64,000 nucleotides of DNA from Caballeronia jiangsuensis (lineage in GTDB: Bacteria > Pseudomonadota > Gammaproteobacteria > Burkholderiales > Burkholderiaceae), in the NCBI GenBank assembly GCA_000648925.1, contig JFHF01000019.1:1-64000 (forward strand), read 5' to 3'. Position 1 is the stretch's first letter. Every line of letters starts with the position of its first letter. The translations under genes were made by a program, and so were the position numbers. The notes under the pieces are model-generated. The model was not told where the DNA came from. It saw only the letters and a program-made list of their open reading frames with translations, and did not search any database. This document shows positions 25,756 to 32,312 of the stretch, in pieces.

Positions 25756-26039
25756 AGATCGTCAATGTCCACCGAAACAGCTAAATGCAGTTCTTTCAAG
25801 CGCTCTTCAATGAGTTTCAAGTCTGCTTCATCGAACGGGTTGAACATGCTGTCTAACCAGCTATTCAGGTCGTCATCGTTGATCGGCGTTAGTGTTGCCA
25901 ATAGCTCAGAATGGTCAAAGGTGCCGTACTGGACTTCGAACTCTTTGTTGTCGTAGGAAATTACGATTACCATCGCGTCGCTGCTGTCGTCGTGGAATAC
26001 AGCACAGTTATGGCACATCTCCATATCGAAGTTAAACAT
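25752..26039 (-). CDS. Small acidic phage protein, unknown
   Basis: A 95-residue, strongly acidic protein (pairs and triplets of Asp throughout; SWLDSMFNPFDEADLKLIEERLKELH in the middle). The N terminus MFNFDMEMCHNC has two Cys. It overlaps the end of the HNH-like gene at its start and the next gene at its stop. Small acidic phage proteins sometimes mimic DNA or inhibit host enzymes; no evidence for this beyond composition. Confidence 0.55.
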   Translation of the reverse strand: MFNFDMEMCHNCAVFHDDSSDAMVIVISYDNKEFEVQYGTFDHSELLATLTPINDDDLNSWLDSMFNPFDEADLKLIEERLKELHLAVSVDIDDL

Positions 26040-26484
26040 CGCGCTTTACCTCGTCTGGGCTGAATACGAAGCCCTCAAGCTTGTTCATCTGCATAACCCA
26101 ATCAGGGTATGGCAAATGGTGGATGCCGTGATTAGGCGCTCTGTGATGCTTCTCGCACAGCACCATCATGTTATAGGGGCTGTCAATGAAGTCTTCCGCT
26201 GTTTGAAAAGTCTCCCAATGGAAGCTTGGATGCAACAGCTTCATCTTTTCCCAATCGATTCCGTTAGCGTCGGCCCATTCTGCGTGGAAATGGTGTACTT
26301 CGCGCTTCTCTTTGCTCCCGCACGCTTTGCACGGTGTATCCAGCACGGCAACCAATTGATGCTTGGTATGGCGGAATAGGCTCGACTCTTTGCGAGGTGG
26401 GTGATCTGGGTAATAGCGGTCAACGTCTGCTTTCGACTTTACTTCGTGCTCGCCAGCTATATGCTGATCTTGTTCTTGTTTCAT
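26032..26484 (-). CDS. HNH-type nuclease-like protein
   Basis: A 150-residue protein (ATG at 26484; a GTG at 26496 is an alternative). A zinc-type pair CKACGS near residue 54 is followed by the His-rich strand EVHHFHAEWADA and then SPYNMMVLCEKHHRA near 105-118. This gives the order H-H ... N ... H-H of HNH nucleases that use a Cys pair. No separate DNA-binding module is seen. It lies in a minus-strand operon of small genes with overlapping starts. It may be a homing enzyme or a phage HNH involved in packaging; distance from terL favours the former. Confidence 0.72.
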   Translation of the reverse strand: MKQEQDQHIAGEHEVKSKADVDRYYPDHPPRKESSLFRHTKHQLVAVLDTPCKACGSKEKREVHHFHAEWADANGIDWEKMKLLHPSFHWETFQTAEDFIDSPYNMMVLCEKHHRAPNHGIHHLPYPDWVMQMNKLEGFVFSPDEVKRDV

Positions 26485-26529
26485 GTTGTTCTTCACTTAC
26501 GGCTTGGCAGAACCCTCACCAAGCGTCTA

Positions 26530-26877
26530 TTACTTGTTGCTAGTACTGCGCTTCGTCTTTTTACCGGAAGCTGCCACAGCTTCTTTTGGTGGTTCTGGCA
26601 ACACTAGTTCGGCAGGTTGCATCTTGTAGACGGCAAACTTGTCGGTCTTGAATTTCGTATTAAGACGGCGAGCACAGCCTACTGCACTGCTCTTATATAC
26701 ATACGTCAAGCGGATATACTTGGGCGTACCATTGTTCAAATACGGGTTGTAGTCGCGGCAGTTGATTGGCTTTCCGTCATAAAACACAGCGTAGAGCTCT
26801 GTCGCTTCGAAAATCTGCAAGACACGGTGATTCTTGCCTGTTTGCTTCTCCAACAATACTTTTGGTTTCGGTCTCAT
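26530..26877 (-). CDS. Small phage protein, unknown
   Basis: A 115-residue basic protein with a beta-rich core (HRVLQIFEATELYAVFYDGKPINCRDY, PKYIRLTYVYKSSAVGCARRLNTKFKTDKFAVYKM) and a Pro/Lys-rich disordered tail (KKTKRSTSNK). Its ATG overlaps the stop of the 62-residue gene upstream (ATGA). Not recognised; the basic tail is compatible with nucleic-acid binding. Confidence 0.55.
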   Translation of the reverse strand: MRPKPKVLLEKQTGKNHRVLQIFEATELYAVFYDGKPINCRDYNPYLNNGTPKYIRLTYVYKSSAVGCARRLNTKFKTDKFAVYKMQPAELVLPEPPKEAVAASGKKTKRSTSNK

Positions 26878-27062
26878 ACGTCTTCAAATTTCTCGGCGAA
26901 AGTCCACGCGTCGTTCGTGTTATCGAACATGAGGTAGACTTTCTGTTTACTGGGTGAAAGATGAAGCTCAACAGCGATTTTGTGTTTGAGCAGCCAACTG
27001 GCGATTTCTAAACGGTGCTCGAAGAACCGTTCAGCAGTCGTTGTGAGCTTCATCTTTGGCAT
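26874..27062 (-). CDS. Small phage protein, FKL-like ending
   Basis: A 62-residue protein. It has a basic helical N terminus (RFFEHRLEIASWLLKHKIAVELH) and ends KVYLMFDNTNDAWTFAEKFEDV. The ending is a strand, a D-x-x-x-DA turn and an F-x-x-x-F helix, as in the larger FKL family of this prophage. It is read immediately after the 77-residue gene and coupled to the next. Function unknown. Confidence 0.55.
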   Translation of the reverse strand: MPKMKLTTTAERFFEHRLEIASWLLKHKIAVELHLSPSKQKVYLMFDNTNDAWTFAEKFEDV

Positions 27063-27065
27063 GGC

Positions 27066-27299
27066 TTACAGGCCGTGTGCTGCCTTGAATTGCGCGATCA
27101 AGTCTTCGAATGCGCGGATGATGGCTGCGATACCGTGAACTGCTGTTGGCGTAGCGGCTGCAATTGCCTCGGTTGCTACAACTGCTGGTGCTGCTTGTGG
27201 CGCTACTGCTGCCACGATAGGCGCAACTGCCTGGACAACTGGGACAGCGGCTTCAACACCTGCTTGTACTGTTGAGATCGCATCGTCAAGTTTGGTCAT
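27066..27299 (-). CDS. Hydrophobic Ala/Val-rich small protein (holin-like)
   Basis: A 77-residue protein starting at the ATG at 27299, chosen because AAGGAACCAGAA precedes it; the longer frame runs through a hairpin and a promoter-like element. Residues 10-60 are almost entirely Ala, Val, Pro and Ile (VQAVAPIVAAVAPQAAPAVVATEAIAAA), with a charged amphipathic C-terminal helix (IIRAFEDLIAQFKAAHGL). It is the first gene of the minus-strand accessory operon. It could insert in membranes (holin or pore type) or be a helical assembly peptide. Confidence 0.5.
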   Translation of the reverse strand: MTKLDDAISTVQAGVEAAVPVVQAVAPIVAAVAPQAAPAVVATEAIAAATPTAVHGIAAIIRAFEDLIAQFKAAHGL

Positions 27300-27335
27300 T
27301 TCTGGTTCCTTGTATGAGCGTGAGTGCTCGTCAAG

Positions 27336-27344
27336 GTATTTAGC
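27336..27344 (-). promoter_or_regulatory. TAAATA-type promoter-like element (GCTAAATAC)
   Basis: GCTAAATAC on the minus strand is identical to the element before the portal gene. It lies 37 bp before the 77-residue gene and 13 bp after the 10-bp-stem hairpin at 27357-27381. A related GATAAATAC lies further upstream at 27425-27433. Confidence 0.6.
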
Positions 27345-27356
27345 GCCAGAAATGGG

Positions 27357-27381
27357 TGAGCCTTCCATTGCGGAAGGCTCA
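27357..27381. other. Perfect 10-bp hairpin upstream of GCTAAATAC
   Basis: TGAGCCTTCC / GGAAGGCTCA with an ATTGC loop. No long T tract follows on either strand, so it may be an attenuator or processing signal rather than a terminator. The hairpin-then-GCTAAATAC order is the same as before the portal gene and terS. Confidence 0.6.
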
Positions 27382-27990
27382 GTAGAGAATTTACCAATAA
27401 GAATCGAGACAGGACGTCTCAACCGTATTTATCTGCGTAACGTTCTCAATTCTGCTGTCGCGAAATGGGTAGATCAAGTTTTAGTTTTTGGGATCTGCGG
27501 GACAAACACCAACAAGCGAACGCGAAATAGCCGAATCAAATTACACCCATCTGCGCAGTGCAAGCGAAGCGACGTGCAAGTCAGATGTGGTTAATTTGAT
27601 GTGGCTCAGGTGCTTCGTATGAGCTTGCGAAGTAGAAGCCCTGCGCTACGTCAATTTGTGCTGGACAAATATACGCATGGCGTTCCCTCAGCGGACTCGC
27701 CTGCGCTCACCACTGAGGGGACAACTTGCCTATTATTACTGGGCGTTCCACTCGCTTTGCTCGCGGACACCCAAGCGATAATACTTAAGTTGTGTTTCCA
27801 GATATCCGTTTCGGCTTTGCTTTTCCGCAGATTCAAGACATGTAACGAATTATACCTATAGATAGATTGAGGCCGTTACATGAATTTTGACGCCGAGAGC
27901 TAAATAGAAGTAGACTGTAAAACAGTTAATGGCCGTAGAGAAGCCATGAGCCGATGTGCAATGCATCGGAGAACCATAAGAAAAACAAAA
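27382..27990. ncRNA. Hairpin-dense gene-free control region (candidate structured RNA or origin)
   Basis: About 600 bp lies between divergent operons with no credible gene. Visible structures are:
(1) 19-base arms at 27535-27553 and 27582-27600 pairing at 16 of 19 positions, with TGCA...TGCA inside.
(2) ATTTGT-GCTGG-ACAAAT at 27654-27670.
(3) CCCTCAG/CTGAGGG at 27685-27719.
(4) A long stem with three paired blocks (ACAACTT/AAGTTGT, TATTAT/ATAATA, GGGCGTTCC/GGACACCC) at 27721-27793.
(5) Three small hairpins at 27914-27969 in the helicase leader.
This could be a non-coding RNA, a replication origin or both. The RNA type is a proposal, not an identification. Confidence 0.4.
27899..27907 (+). promoter_or_regulatory. 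TAAATA-type promoter-like element before helicase gene (GCTAAATAG)
   Basis: GCTAAATAG on the plus strand lies 83 bp before the chosen helicase start. If transcription begins just downstream, the leader would start with the hairpin ACTGT-AAA-ACAGT (27914-27926), then ATGGC/GCCAT (27929-27947) and CCGATG/CATCGG (27951-27969). Confidence 0.55.
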
Positions 27991-29391
27991 ATGCAAATTT
28001 ATTTCGTAGACGCGCTCGCGGGCGCCGGCAAAACTACTGCCGCAATCAAACACGCTTTAGCTCAGGTCGAAATCGGCGCGAAAGTCGCAATCGTTCAGCC
28101 TTCAACGCAGTTAATTGACCAAACCTACAACGCTCTCGTAAAGAGCGCAAGGCCTAAAACGCAGATCACCAAATATCACACGCAATGCGCAGACTCGGTA
28201 AAAACGACCGTTTCTAACCATTTACGCGCTGCTGCGCCCGGTGTCGGTGAAATTCTGCTTATCTCCCATCAAACGTTTTTGACGCTGCCCTACTGGCATA
28301 ACGCTAAAGACTGGGACGTGATTATCGACGAGCTTCCGCAAATCGAAGACGACTGGACTGCCAATCTGCCGGTTAATCACGCTGCTTTCACTAGTCACGT
28401 TGAAGTCCGCAGAGACAGCAACAAGTACTGCCAGATCACAACGAAAGCCGGTTCAGAGACTGAAGTGCAGCGTATGGCCGAATGCCTGCTGAACGACCAG
28501 CAAGACAAGATTTACCAGACCGTGTGCCAGAAACTGCACAACCCGCAAGCGTGGACGACTTACGTGAACGTCGAGTCATGGGACAAGGTTGTGTCAGGCG
28601 AGGAAATGGGGAAGCATCAGATCACGACTTTCTCGCTGCTGAAGCCGCAGAGCTTCAATAAGTACCGCACGGTCACAATCATGGGCGCGATGTTCAAGGA
28701 CTCTGTACTGTACCTGCTCTGGCAACGTGAAGTCGAATTCATTGAGCACGCGGCAATCGCTTCGAATCTTTCAATGCGCTTTCACACGAACGGCGAACTG
28801 CTGACGATCAAGTACCTCTTTGACGGTACATGGTCGAAGACGCTGAAGGAAACGAAGATCGGCAGCGTCACCGTTGCTAACCGCGCTCGTGAAGTAATCG
28901 AAGAACTAATGGGCGAAGAAATGTTTCTGTACGCAGCAAACACGACTGACGCGCCAATGGATTTGGGCATCCGTGTTGCGAACGTATGTCACGGCCTCAA
29001 CAAGTACAAGCACATTCACAACGTCGTGTTCTTCAGCGCGCTAAATGCATCGCCACAAAACTACGCGTTCATGGGCGAAGTTGGTGTTTCACCTGAACTA
29101 CTACGCAGAGCACGCGGTTATCAGACGCTTTACCAGACCATCATGCGTACTAGCCTGCGCAACCCCGCAGATACCAACAGCAAGACTGTTGTTGTTATGG
29201 ACAAGGAGTCTGCGGAATACCTGAGCTTGTTCTTCCCTGGCTGTGCTGTTGAGCAGATCGAGAACGCACCAGAGATTGTCAAGCCAAAGCGCGGTCGCAA
29301 GAAGACAGGCAACGCAAAGAGCAACGCAGAACGCACACGTAAATGCCGCGAACTCAAGAAAGCACAACAACAACAAAACGGAGCAAACTAA
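27991..29391 (+). CDS. Helicase-like P-loop ATPase
   Basis: A 466-residue enzyme. The Walker A motif ALAGAGKTT lies at residues 9-16, right at the N terminus. The Walker B/DE motif is DVIIDELPQ (Asp113-Glu114). A Q-S/T-type coupling segment SHQTFLTLP precedes it, and a motif VI-like YQTIMRTSLRNP lies near 380. This arrangement fits an SF1/SF2 helicase core. The basic C terminus ends in KSNAERTRKCRELKKAQQ, a short motif common on small phage proteins. The ATG at 27991 was chosen because the P-loop strand follows directly. It has no good ribosome site, and an in-frame ATG at 27946 is possible. It is the only replication-type enzyme recognised in the prophage. Confidence 0.75.
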   Translation: MQIYFVDALAGAGKTTAAIKHALAQVEIGAKVAIVQPSTQLIDQTYNALVKSARPKTQITKYHTQCADSVKTTVSNHLRAAAPGVGEILLISHQTFLTLPYWHNAKDWDVIIDELPQIEDDWTANLPVNHAAFTSHVEVRRDSNKYCQITTKAGSETEVQRMAECLLNDQQDKIYQTVCQKLHNPQAWTTYVNVESWDKVVSGEEMGKHQITTFSLLKPQSFNKYRTVTIMGAMFKDSVLYLLWQREVEFIEHAAIASNLSMRFHTNGELLTIKYLFDGTWSKTLKETKIGSVTVANRAREVIEELMGEEMFLYAANTTDAPMDLGIRVANVCHGLNKYKHIHNVVFFSALNASPQNYAFMGEVGVSPELLRRARGYQTLYQTIMRTSLRNPADTNSKTVVVMDKESAEYLSLFFPGCAVEQIENAPEIVKPKRGRKKTGNAKSNAERTRKCRELKKAQQQQNGAN

Positions 29392-29392
29392 A

Positions 29393-29731
29393 ATGATTAT
29401 TAACGACCACAACCGGGAACAAACGCTGAAACAGCTTCAACAGCAGATTGCAGACGCCGAATTAAAGCGAGCAGAGTTAGACGACACAATCTACAAAGAC
29501 TGCGACTGGAACGGCGCATCATCTTCAGAAACAAACAGACTGGAAATCGCGCTAATGGCCGTAGCCTTGAAGGCTACTGAAGTGAATATCTACGCGGCAC
29601 ACGGCGTGATTATTAACAACACGCTGGTAGTATCGCCCAGCGGTTTCAAATTCCGGCTTGTTGATAAAGCGAAGTGGTACCCAATCACGAATCTCGCCAA
29701 TCTGATTGCGCAGCACACCTATTACGCATAA
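29393..29731 (+). CDS. Small phage protein with N-terminal coiled coil
   Basis: A 112-residue protein using the ATG at 29393, because GGAG lies ten bases upstream and the longer frame overlaps the helicase gene. Residues 5-40 form a coiled coil (EQTLKQLQQQIADAELKRAELDDTI). The rest is mixed alpha/beta (VNIYAAHGVIINNTLVVSPSGFKFRLVDKAKWYPI). It follows the helicase gene directly and is probably co-transcribed. Not recognised. Confidence 0.6.
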   Translation: MIINDHNREQTLKQLQQQIADAELKRAELDDTIYKDCDWNGASSSETNRLEIALMAVALKATEVNIYAAHGVIINNTLVVSPSGFKFRLVDKAKWYPITNLANLIAQHTYYA

Positions 29732-29745
29732 CGGCACGAGCAAGC

Positions 29746-29759
29746 CTACAACATAAATA
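29746..29759 (+). promoter_or_regulatory. Promoter-like element CTACAACATAAATA (plus strand)
   Basis: An exact 14-base match to the elements at 25065-25078 and 31265-31278, here on the plus strand, 50 bp before a run of tiny overlapping genes. Confidence 0.6.
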
Positions 29760-29808
29760 AGAGTGTGCGCAGCGATGGTGCTGCCACACTGGAGAATACA
29801 ATAACAAC

Positions 29809-29985
29809 ATGACAAAACTAATCGATTTTTTCCTTATCTACGCTTTTGGCGCGGCGCTCGCAAGCGATATCTACTTTGCTATAACAGAAAAGTCCTATCT
29901 ATGGGCGCTTGCTGCTGGCGTGATGCTTCCAACACTGCTCATATGCTCAATCGACTATGCACAAGCGTCGGGAGCGAAACAATGA
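29809..29985 (+). CDS. 58-residue phage membrane protein
   Basis: A small protein with two hydrophobic segments: FFLIYAFGAALASDIYFAI (about 7-25) and LWALAAGVMLPTLLICSI (about 31-48). It starts at an ATG after CTGGAGAATACAATAACAAC. Its TGA overlaps the ATG of the next gene (ATGA). With the next two genes it forms a tightly packed group behind the CTACAACATAAATA element. Unknown role; size and topology would fit a holin-like or exclusion protein. Confidence 0.55.
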   Translation: MTKLIDFFLIYAFGAALASDIYFAITEKSYLWALAAGVMLPTLLICSIDYAQASGAKQ

Positions 29986-30206
29986 CCGAGATTATCAAAT
30001 TCCAACCAAACGGCGCACCTGCAACACTGCTTGAAAATGCGCTTGAGCTTGCTGACAACATGAAGTTTGCCTTGATGGTGTTTGTCAACAATGACGGCAC
30101 TATCGAAACAGAGTGGTCGCAGATTGAAAACCATCTTGAAGCACTTGGCGCTATTGAAGTATTGCGCAATGCATTCATGCAAGCGTCAGAGGGAGCGAAG
30201 CAATGA
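29982..30206 (+). CDS. Small soluble phage protein, unknown
   Basis: A 74-residue protein starting at an ATG that overlaps the upstream stop (ATGA). It is predicted helical with a short strand (MKFALMVFVNNDGTIETEW) and a C-terminal helix (HLEALGAIEVLRNAFMQASEGAKQ). The ending ASEGAKQ resembles the ASGAKQ ending of the previous protein, because both carry a GGAGCGAA(A/G)CAATGA ribosome-site/overlap sequence. Unknown function. Confidence 0.6.
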   Translation: MTEIIKFQPNGAPATLLENALELADNMKFALMVFVNNDGTIETEWSQIENHLEALGAIEVLRNAFMQASEGAKQ

Positions 30207-30292
30207 TCGCACTATTCACCTTTGAGGCCATTTTGCTGCTGGTGTTTGCGATCATCCTATTAACGCTGGCCCTTACGCTAGACAACGATTAA
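30203..30292 (+). CDS. 29-residue single-span membrane peptide
   Basis: A tiny frame, MIALFTFEAILLLVFAIILL..., ending LDND. It is almost wholly one membrane helix with an acidic C terminus. The ATG overlaps the upstream stop (ATGA) and follows GAGGGAGCGAAGCA, a good ribosome site. That makes translation plausible despite its size. A hairpin (TGCCGC/GCGGCA, about 30302-30321) follows without a T tract. Confidence 0.45.
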   Translation: MIALFTFEAILLLVFAIILLTLALTLDND

Positions 30293-30344
30293 AGAAGAAT
30301 CTGCCGCACGTTGAAGCGGCAAGAATGAAGAGAATAATAAAAAC

Positions 30345-30590
30345 ATGACAAACACTATCGTAAAATATTTTAACCGCGAACTAGACGCACTGAAACACAT
30401 GCATCAATTACGAGCATGGGCGCGACGTTCAAACATCACAGAATACTCGCTAGATTACTGCGTAGAAGACGAAACTAGTCCGGCTGTTCAGTATGCACTA
30501 AAGCGAATCACAGCTTATGTAGTCTTCTCGTTGGACAATGACGCAGATGCAGTAGCGTTCAAACTAGCATTCGGCGGGGCGCAACAATGA
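30345..30590 (+). CDS. Small phage protein, FKL-F motif family
   Basis: An 81-residue protein. The basic helical first half (HMHQLRAWARRSNI) is followed by ITAYVVFSLDNDADAVAFKLAFGGAQQ. The ending has the clearest form of the family motif: strand, D-x-DADA turn, FKLAF helix. It starts after an AATAATAAAAAC leader and overlaps the next family member by four bases (ATGA). Two adjacent members suggest tandem duplication and divergence. Function unknown. Confidence 0.62.
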   Translation: MTNTIVKYFNRELDALKHMHQLRAWARRSNITEYSLDYCVEDETSPAVQYALKRITAYVVFSLDNDADAVAFKLAFGGAQQ

Positions 30591-30820
30591 CAACACCATA
30601 CCAAGTAATTCTGCGAAACATTCCATTTGGCGACGAGCACGAAGCTTTTAAACAATATCTCGCCGATACTGGATGGCATGAAAGACACGACGTCGGTGAC
30701 TTTAATTACGCAGATAGCAGTTTTAGCCACACTTCAAACGCATGGGCAACGCTTCTCACCGGCTTTGACGATGAAGCGGAAGCAATGCTGTTCAAGCTCA
30801 CGTTCTCGGAATATCTCTAA
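30587..30820 (+). CDS. Small phage protein, FKL-F motif family
   Basis: A 77-residue protein coupled by ATGA overlap to the previous family member. It ends AWATLLTGFDDEAEAMLFKLTFSEYL, again with a strand, an acidic turn and a FKLTF helix. The first part (YQVILRNIPFGDEHEAFKQYLADTGW) carries an additional D-E-x-EAFKQYL segment of similar shape. A terminator follows at 30841-30879. Not recognised. Confidence 0.62.
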   Translation: MTTPYQVILRNIPFGDEHEAFKQYLADTGWHERHDVGDFNYADSSFSHTSNAWATLLTGFDDEAEAMLFKLTFSEYL

Positions 30821-30840
30821 CGATTCACGAAGCGAAGAAA

Positions 30841-30879
30841 AAGCCCCAGCACGGGTCTGTGACTGGGGCTTCGTCTTTT
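30841..30879 (+). terminator. Terminator ending the small-gene operon
   Basis: A 9-bp stem AAGCCCCAG / CTGGGGCTT with a 13-base loop is followed by CGTCTTTT. It lies 20 bp after the 77-residue gene's stop on the plus strand. Confidence 0.8.
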
Positions 30880-30943
30880 AAACTTCGGAGATACAAAATG
30901 CATACATGACAAATACACTTTCTGCACCATTATTTATCTTCCG

Positions 30944-31126
30944 TCATTCTGCATCGTACTCTTGGTACTCGAAGCGCTCACCAAAACACATTTTGAACTG
31001 TAGTGCGTGATATTCATCGCCAAAGCTCCACGACGGCGCTTCAAACGCGATCATTTTCTTAGTGATTATCTGGCGCGGTGGTTCAAACTCAACTATATCT
31101 CTAAGGTCGTTTTCCTCGATCTTCAT
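30944..31126 (-). CDS. Small phage protein, FKL-F-like ending
   Basis: A 60-residue protein, taking the internal ATG at 31126 because the longer frame begins in the antiparallel part of an overlapping gene. It ends KKMIAFEAPSWSFGDEYHALQFKMCFGERFEYQEYDAE, with a strand, G-D-E turn and FKMCF helix like the other family members. Its start lies inside the 44-residue gene at 31101-31235, suggesting coupled translation, but the ribosome site is weak. Confidence 0.5.
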   Translation of the reverse strand: MKIEENDLRDIVEFEPPRQIITKKMIAFEAPSWSFGDEYHALQFKMCFGERFEYQEYDAE

Positions 31127-31235
31127 CGATCTGCTGCGCAAGCTTGAAAATCTCCAAGCCATCTTCTGCAAGCTGCTTCAAGGTCATTTCTTCAGCTTCG
31201 CGCATCTGGAATGTGAATAGGTGTCGTGTCTGCAT
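31101..31235 (-). CDS. 44-residue phage peptide
   Basis: A short frame MQTRHLFTFQ... ending EDRGKRP, largely helical (EAEEMTLKQLAEDGLEIFKLAQQIDED). An ATGGAGAAGACAAC ribosome-type leader precedes the ATG, and CTACAACATAAATA at 31265-31278 lies 29 bp upstream. These signals are why it is called despite its length. The downstream 60-residue gene starts within it. Confidence 0.5.
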   Translation of the reverse strand: MQTRHLFTFQMREAEEMTLKQLAEDGLEIFKLAQQIDEDRGKRP

Positions 31236-31264
31236 GTTGTCTTCTCCATTGTTGTTGACAAGAT

Positions 31265-31278
31265 TATTTATGTTGTAG
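31265..31278 (-). promoter_or_regulatory. Promoter-like element CTACAACATAAATA (minus strand)
   Basis: Third exact copy of the 14-base element, reading leftward to the 44-residue gene. It is divergent from ATAAATAGTC on the plus strand 20-30 bp away, the same arrangement as at 25065-25110. Confidence 0.6.
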
Positions 31279-31298
31279 AGCCGCGAACTTAAAAGCTC

Positions 31299-31308
31299 TT
31301 ATAAATAG
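31299..31308 (+). promoter_or_regulatory. Promoter-like element TTATAAATAG (plus strand)
   Basis: TTATAAATAGTC lies 24 bp before the GNAT-like gene, right after a short AGAGC/GCTCT stem. AAAGGAGAAACAA provides a strong ribosome site just downstream. Confidence 0.58.
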
Positions 31309-31332
31309 TCTGCAACATAAAAGGAGAAACAA

Positions 31333-31872
31333 ATGAATTTTGACCCAACAAAACCAAATAACCTGATCTTGCTTAACAAGAACGAATTGCCGGAATACTG
31401 GCATCTGATCCGTCTTGGTCTGAAGTACATGATCGACAACAAGCGCAATCCTGACGGCTGGACTATCGAGTCTGTGTTCAACGCCCTGCTGCATGAAAAG
31501 GCATCCTGCGTCTTCACGTCGATCCACCGTAACAAGAAGAAGCGTGGTCGCAAGGCGGAACAAGAACCATCAACTACCTACGCGTCACGTCACGAAGCAC
31601 TCGAAGACAGTTGCGGCTTTGGCATCGTGCAGGTGCTAGACGGCCCAGACGGCAAGACATTCCACATTTGGATTGCAGTAAGCAACGACACAACCAACAA
31701 GCAAGAGGCGCCAAGCATCTTGACCACCTTCCACAAGGAAGTCTGGGACGCAGCACGCGCAAACGGCTGCAAGTTCATCAGCTTCGGAACAAACCAAGAC
31801 TGGTGGGAAACACTTGCCCCACGTTTTGGATTCGAAAAACAAGAAGTTAAATGGCGCACGGAGATCAAGTAA
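31333..31872 (+). CDS. GNAT-like phage protein
   Basis: A 179-residue protein. The N terminus LLNKNELPEYWHLIRLGLKYMI and the end FISFGTNQDWWETLAPRFGFEKQEVKWRTEI match small phage acetyltransferase-like proteins often found in virion or accessory regions. The central strands (HIWIAVSNDTTNKQEAPSILTTFHKEVWDAARANG) fit a GNAT fold, but the classical acetyl-CoA loop is not obvious, so catalytic activity is uncertain. It has a strong ribosome site (AAAGGAG) and its own promoter-like element. Its stop overlaps the next start (TAATG). Confidence 0.6.
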   Translation: MNFDPTKPNNLILLNKNELPEYWHLIRLGLKYMIDNKRNPDGWTIESVFNALLHEKASCVFTSIHRNKKKRGRKAEQEPSTTYASRHEALEDSCGFGIVQVLDGPDGKTFHIWIAVSNDTTNKQEAPSILTTFHKEVWDAARANGCKFISFGTNQDWWETLAPRFGFEKQEVKWRTEIK

Positions 31873-32096
31873 TGGACGAACTAATCACAACAATCAACGG
31901 CTTCACGACGTACCCAGGCATCACAGACTTGCACGCTCTGGCAATGCAGATCAACGCATACAGCACCGCAGACCAACAAACTGTGCTCGCAGCGCTTACG
32001 AACAAACTGCTAGTCACGGACATTAAGCGGTTGATGGATGGCGACAAGCCGCAAACCATGTTCGGTCCTGCAATCGATCCATCAGCAAATGTTTGA
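31872..32096 (+). CDS. Small phage protein, unknown
   Basis: A 74-residue protein, helical (YPGITDLHALAMQINAYSTADQQTVLAALTNKLLVTDIKRLMDG). Its ATG overlaps the GNAT-like gene's stop as TAATG and its own stop overlaps the next start, so the three genes form one operon. Not recognised. Confidence 0.58.
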   Translation: MDELITTINGFTTYPGITDLHALAMQINAYSTADQQTVLAALTNKLLVTDIKRLMDGDKPQTMFGPAIDPSANV

Positions 32097-32268
32097 TGTA
32101 CGGGTTACGTCGAGACTAGAAGCAGGAAGCCTAGTATTCGAGATACAAGTAAGAGACGAAGAAGGCAACGACATTACCGACCTACTCCGCTTCTACACTA
32201 GATTCGAAGAAACAGACATAGGCAACCCAGATCGGCTAGACGTAACTATCAGGAAGCGCAAGCAGTAA
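32089..32268 (+). CDS. Small phage protein, unknown
   Basis: A 59-residue beta-rich, charged protein (FDVRVTSRLEAGSLVFEIQVRDEEGNDITDLLRFYTRFEETD). The ATG at 32089 was chosen because it overlaps the end of the preceding gene; the longer frame lies within that gene. A terminator follows directly. Not recognised. Confidence 0.55.
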   Translation: MFDVRVTSRLEAGSLVFEIQVRDEEGNDITDLLRFYTRFEETDIGNPDRLDVTIRKRKQ

Positions 32269-32272
32269 TAGA

Positions 32273-32296
32273 GGCCACCATTTGGTGGTCTTTTTC
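32273..32296 (+). terminator. Terminator after GNAT-like operon
   Basis: CCACCA/TGGTGG stem with a TT loop, extended by flanking pairs, followed by CTTTTTC. It lies within ten bases of the last stop codon of the operon. Confidence 0.75.
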
Positions 32297-32312
32297 ATTT
32301 GGAATCCCGCTT

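Noticed and set aside
27907..27985. Possible tRNA (an ACTGTAAAA-like loop suggested a tyrosine anticodon arm)
   Set aside because: The flanking bases do not pair as an anticodon stem, and no acceptor stem or T-arm sequence is present.
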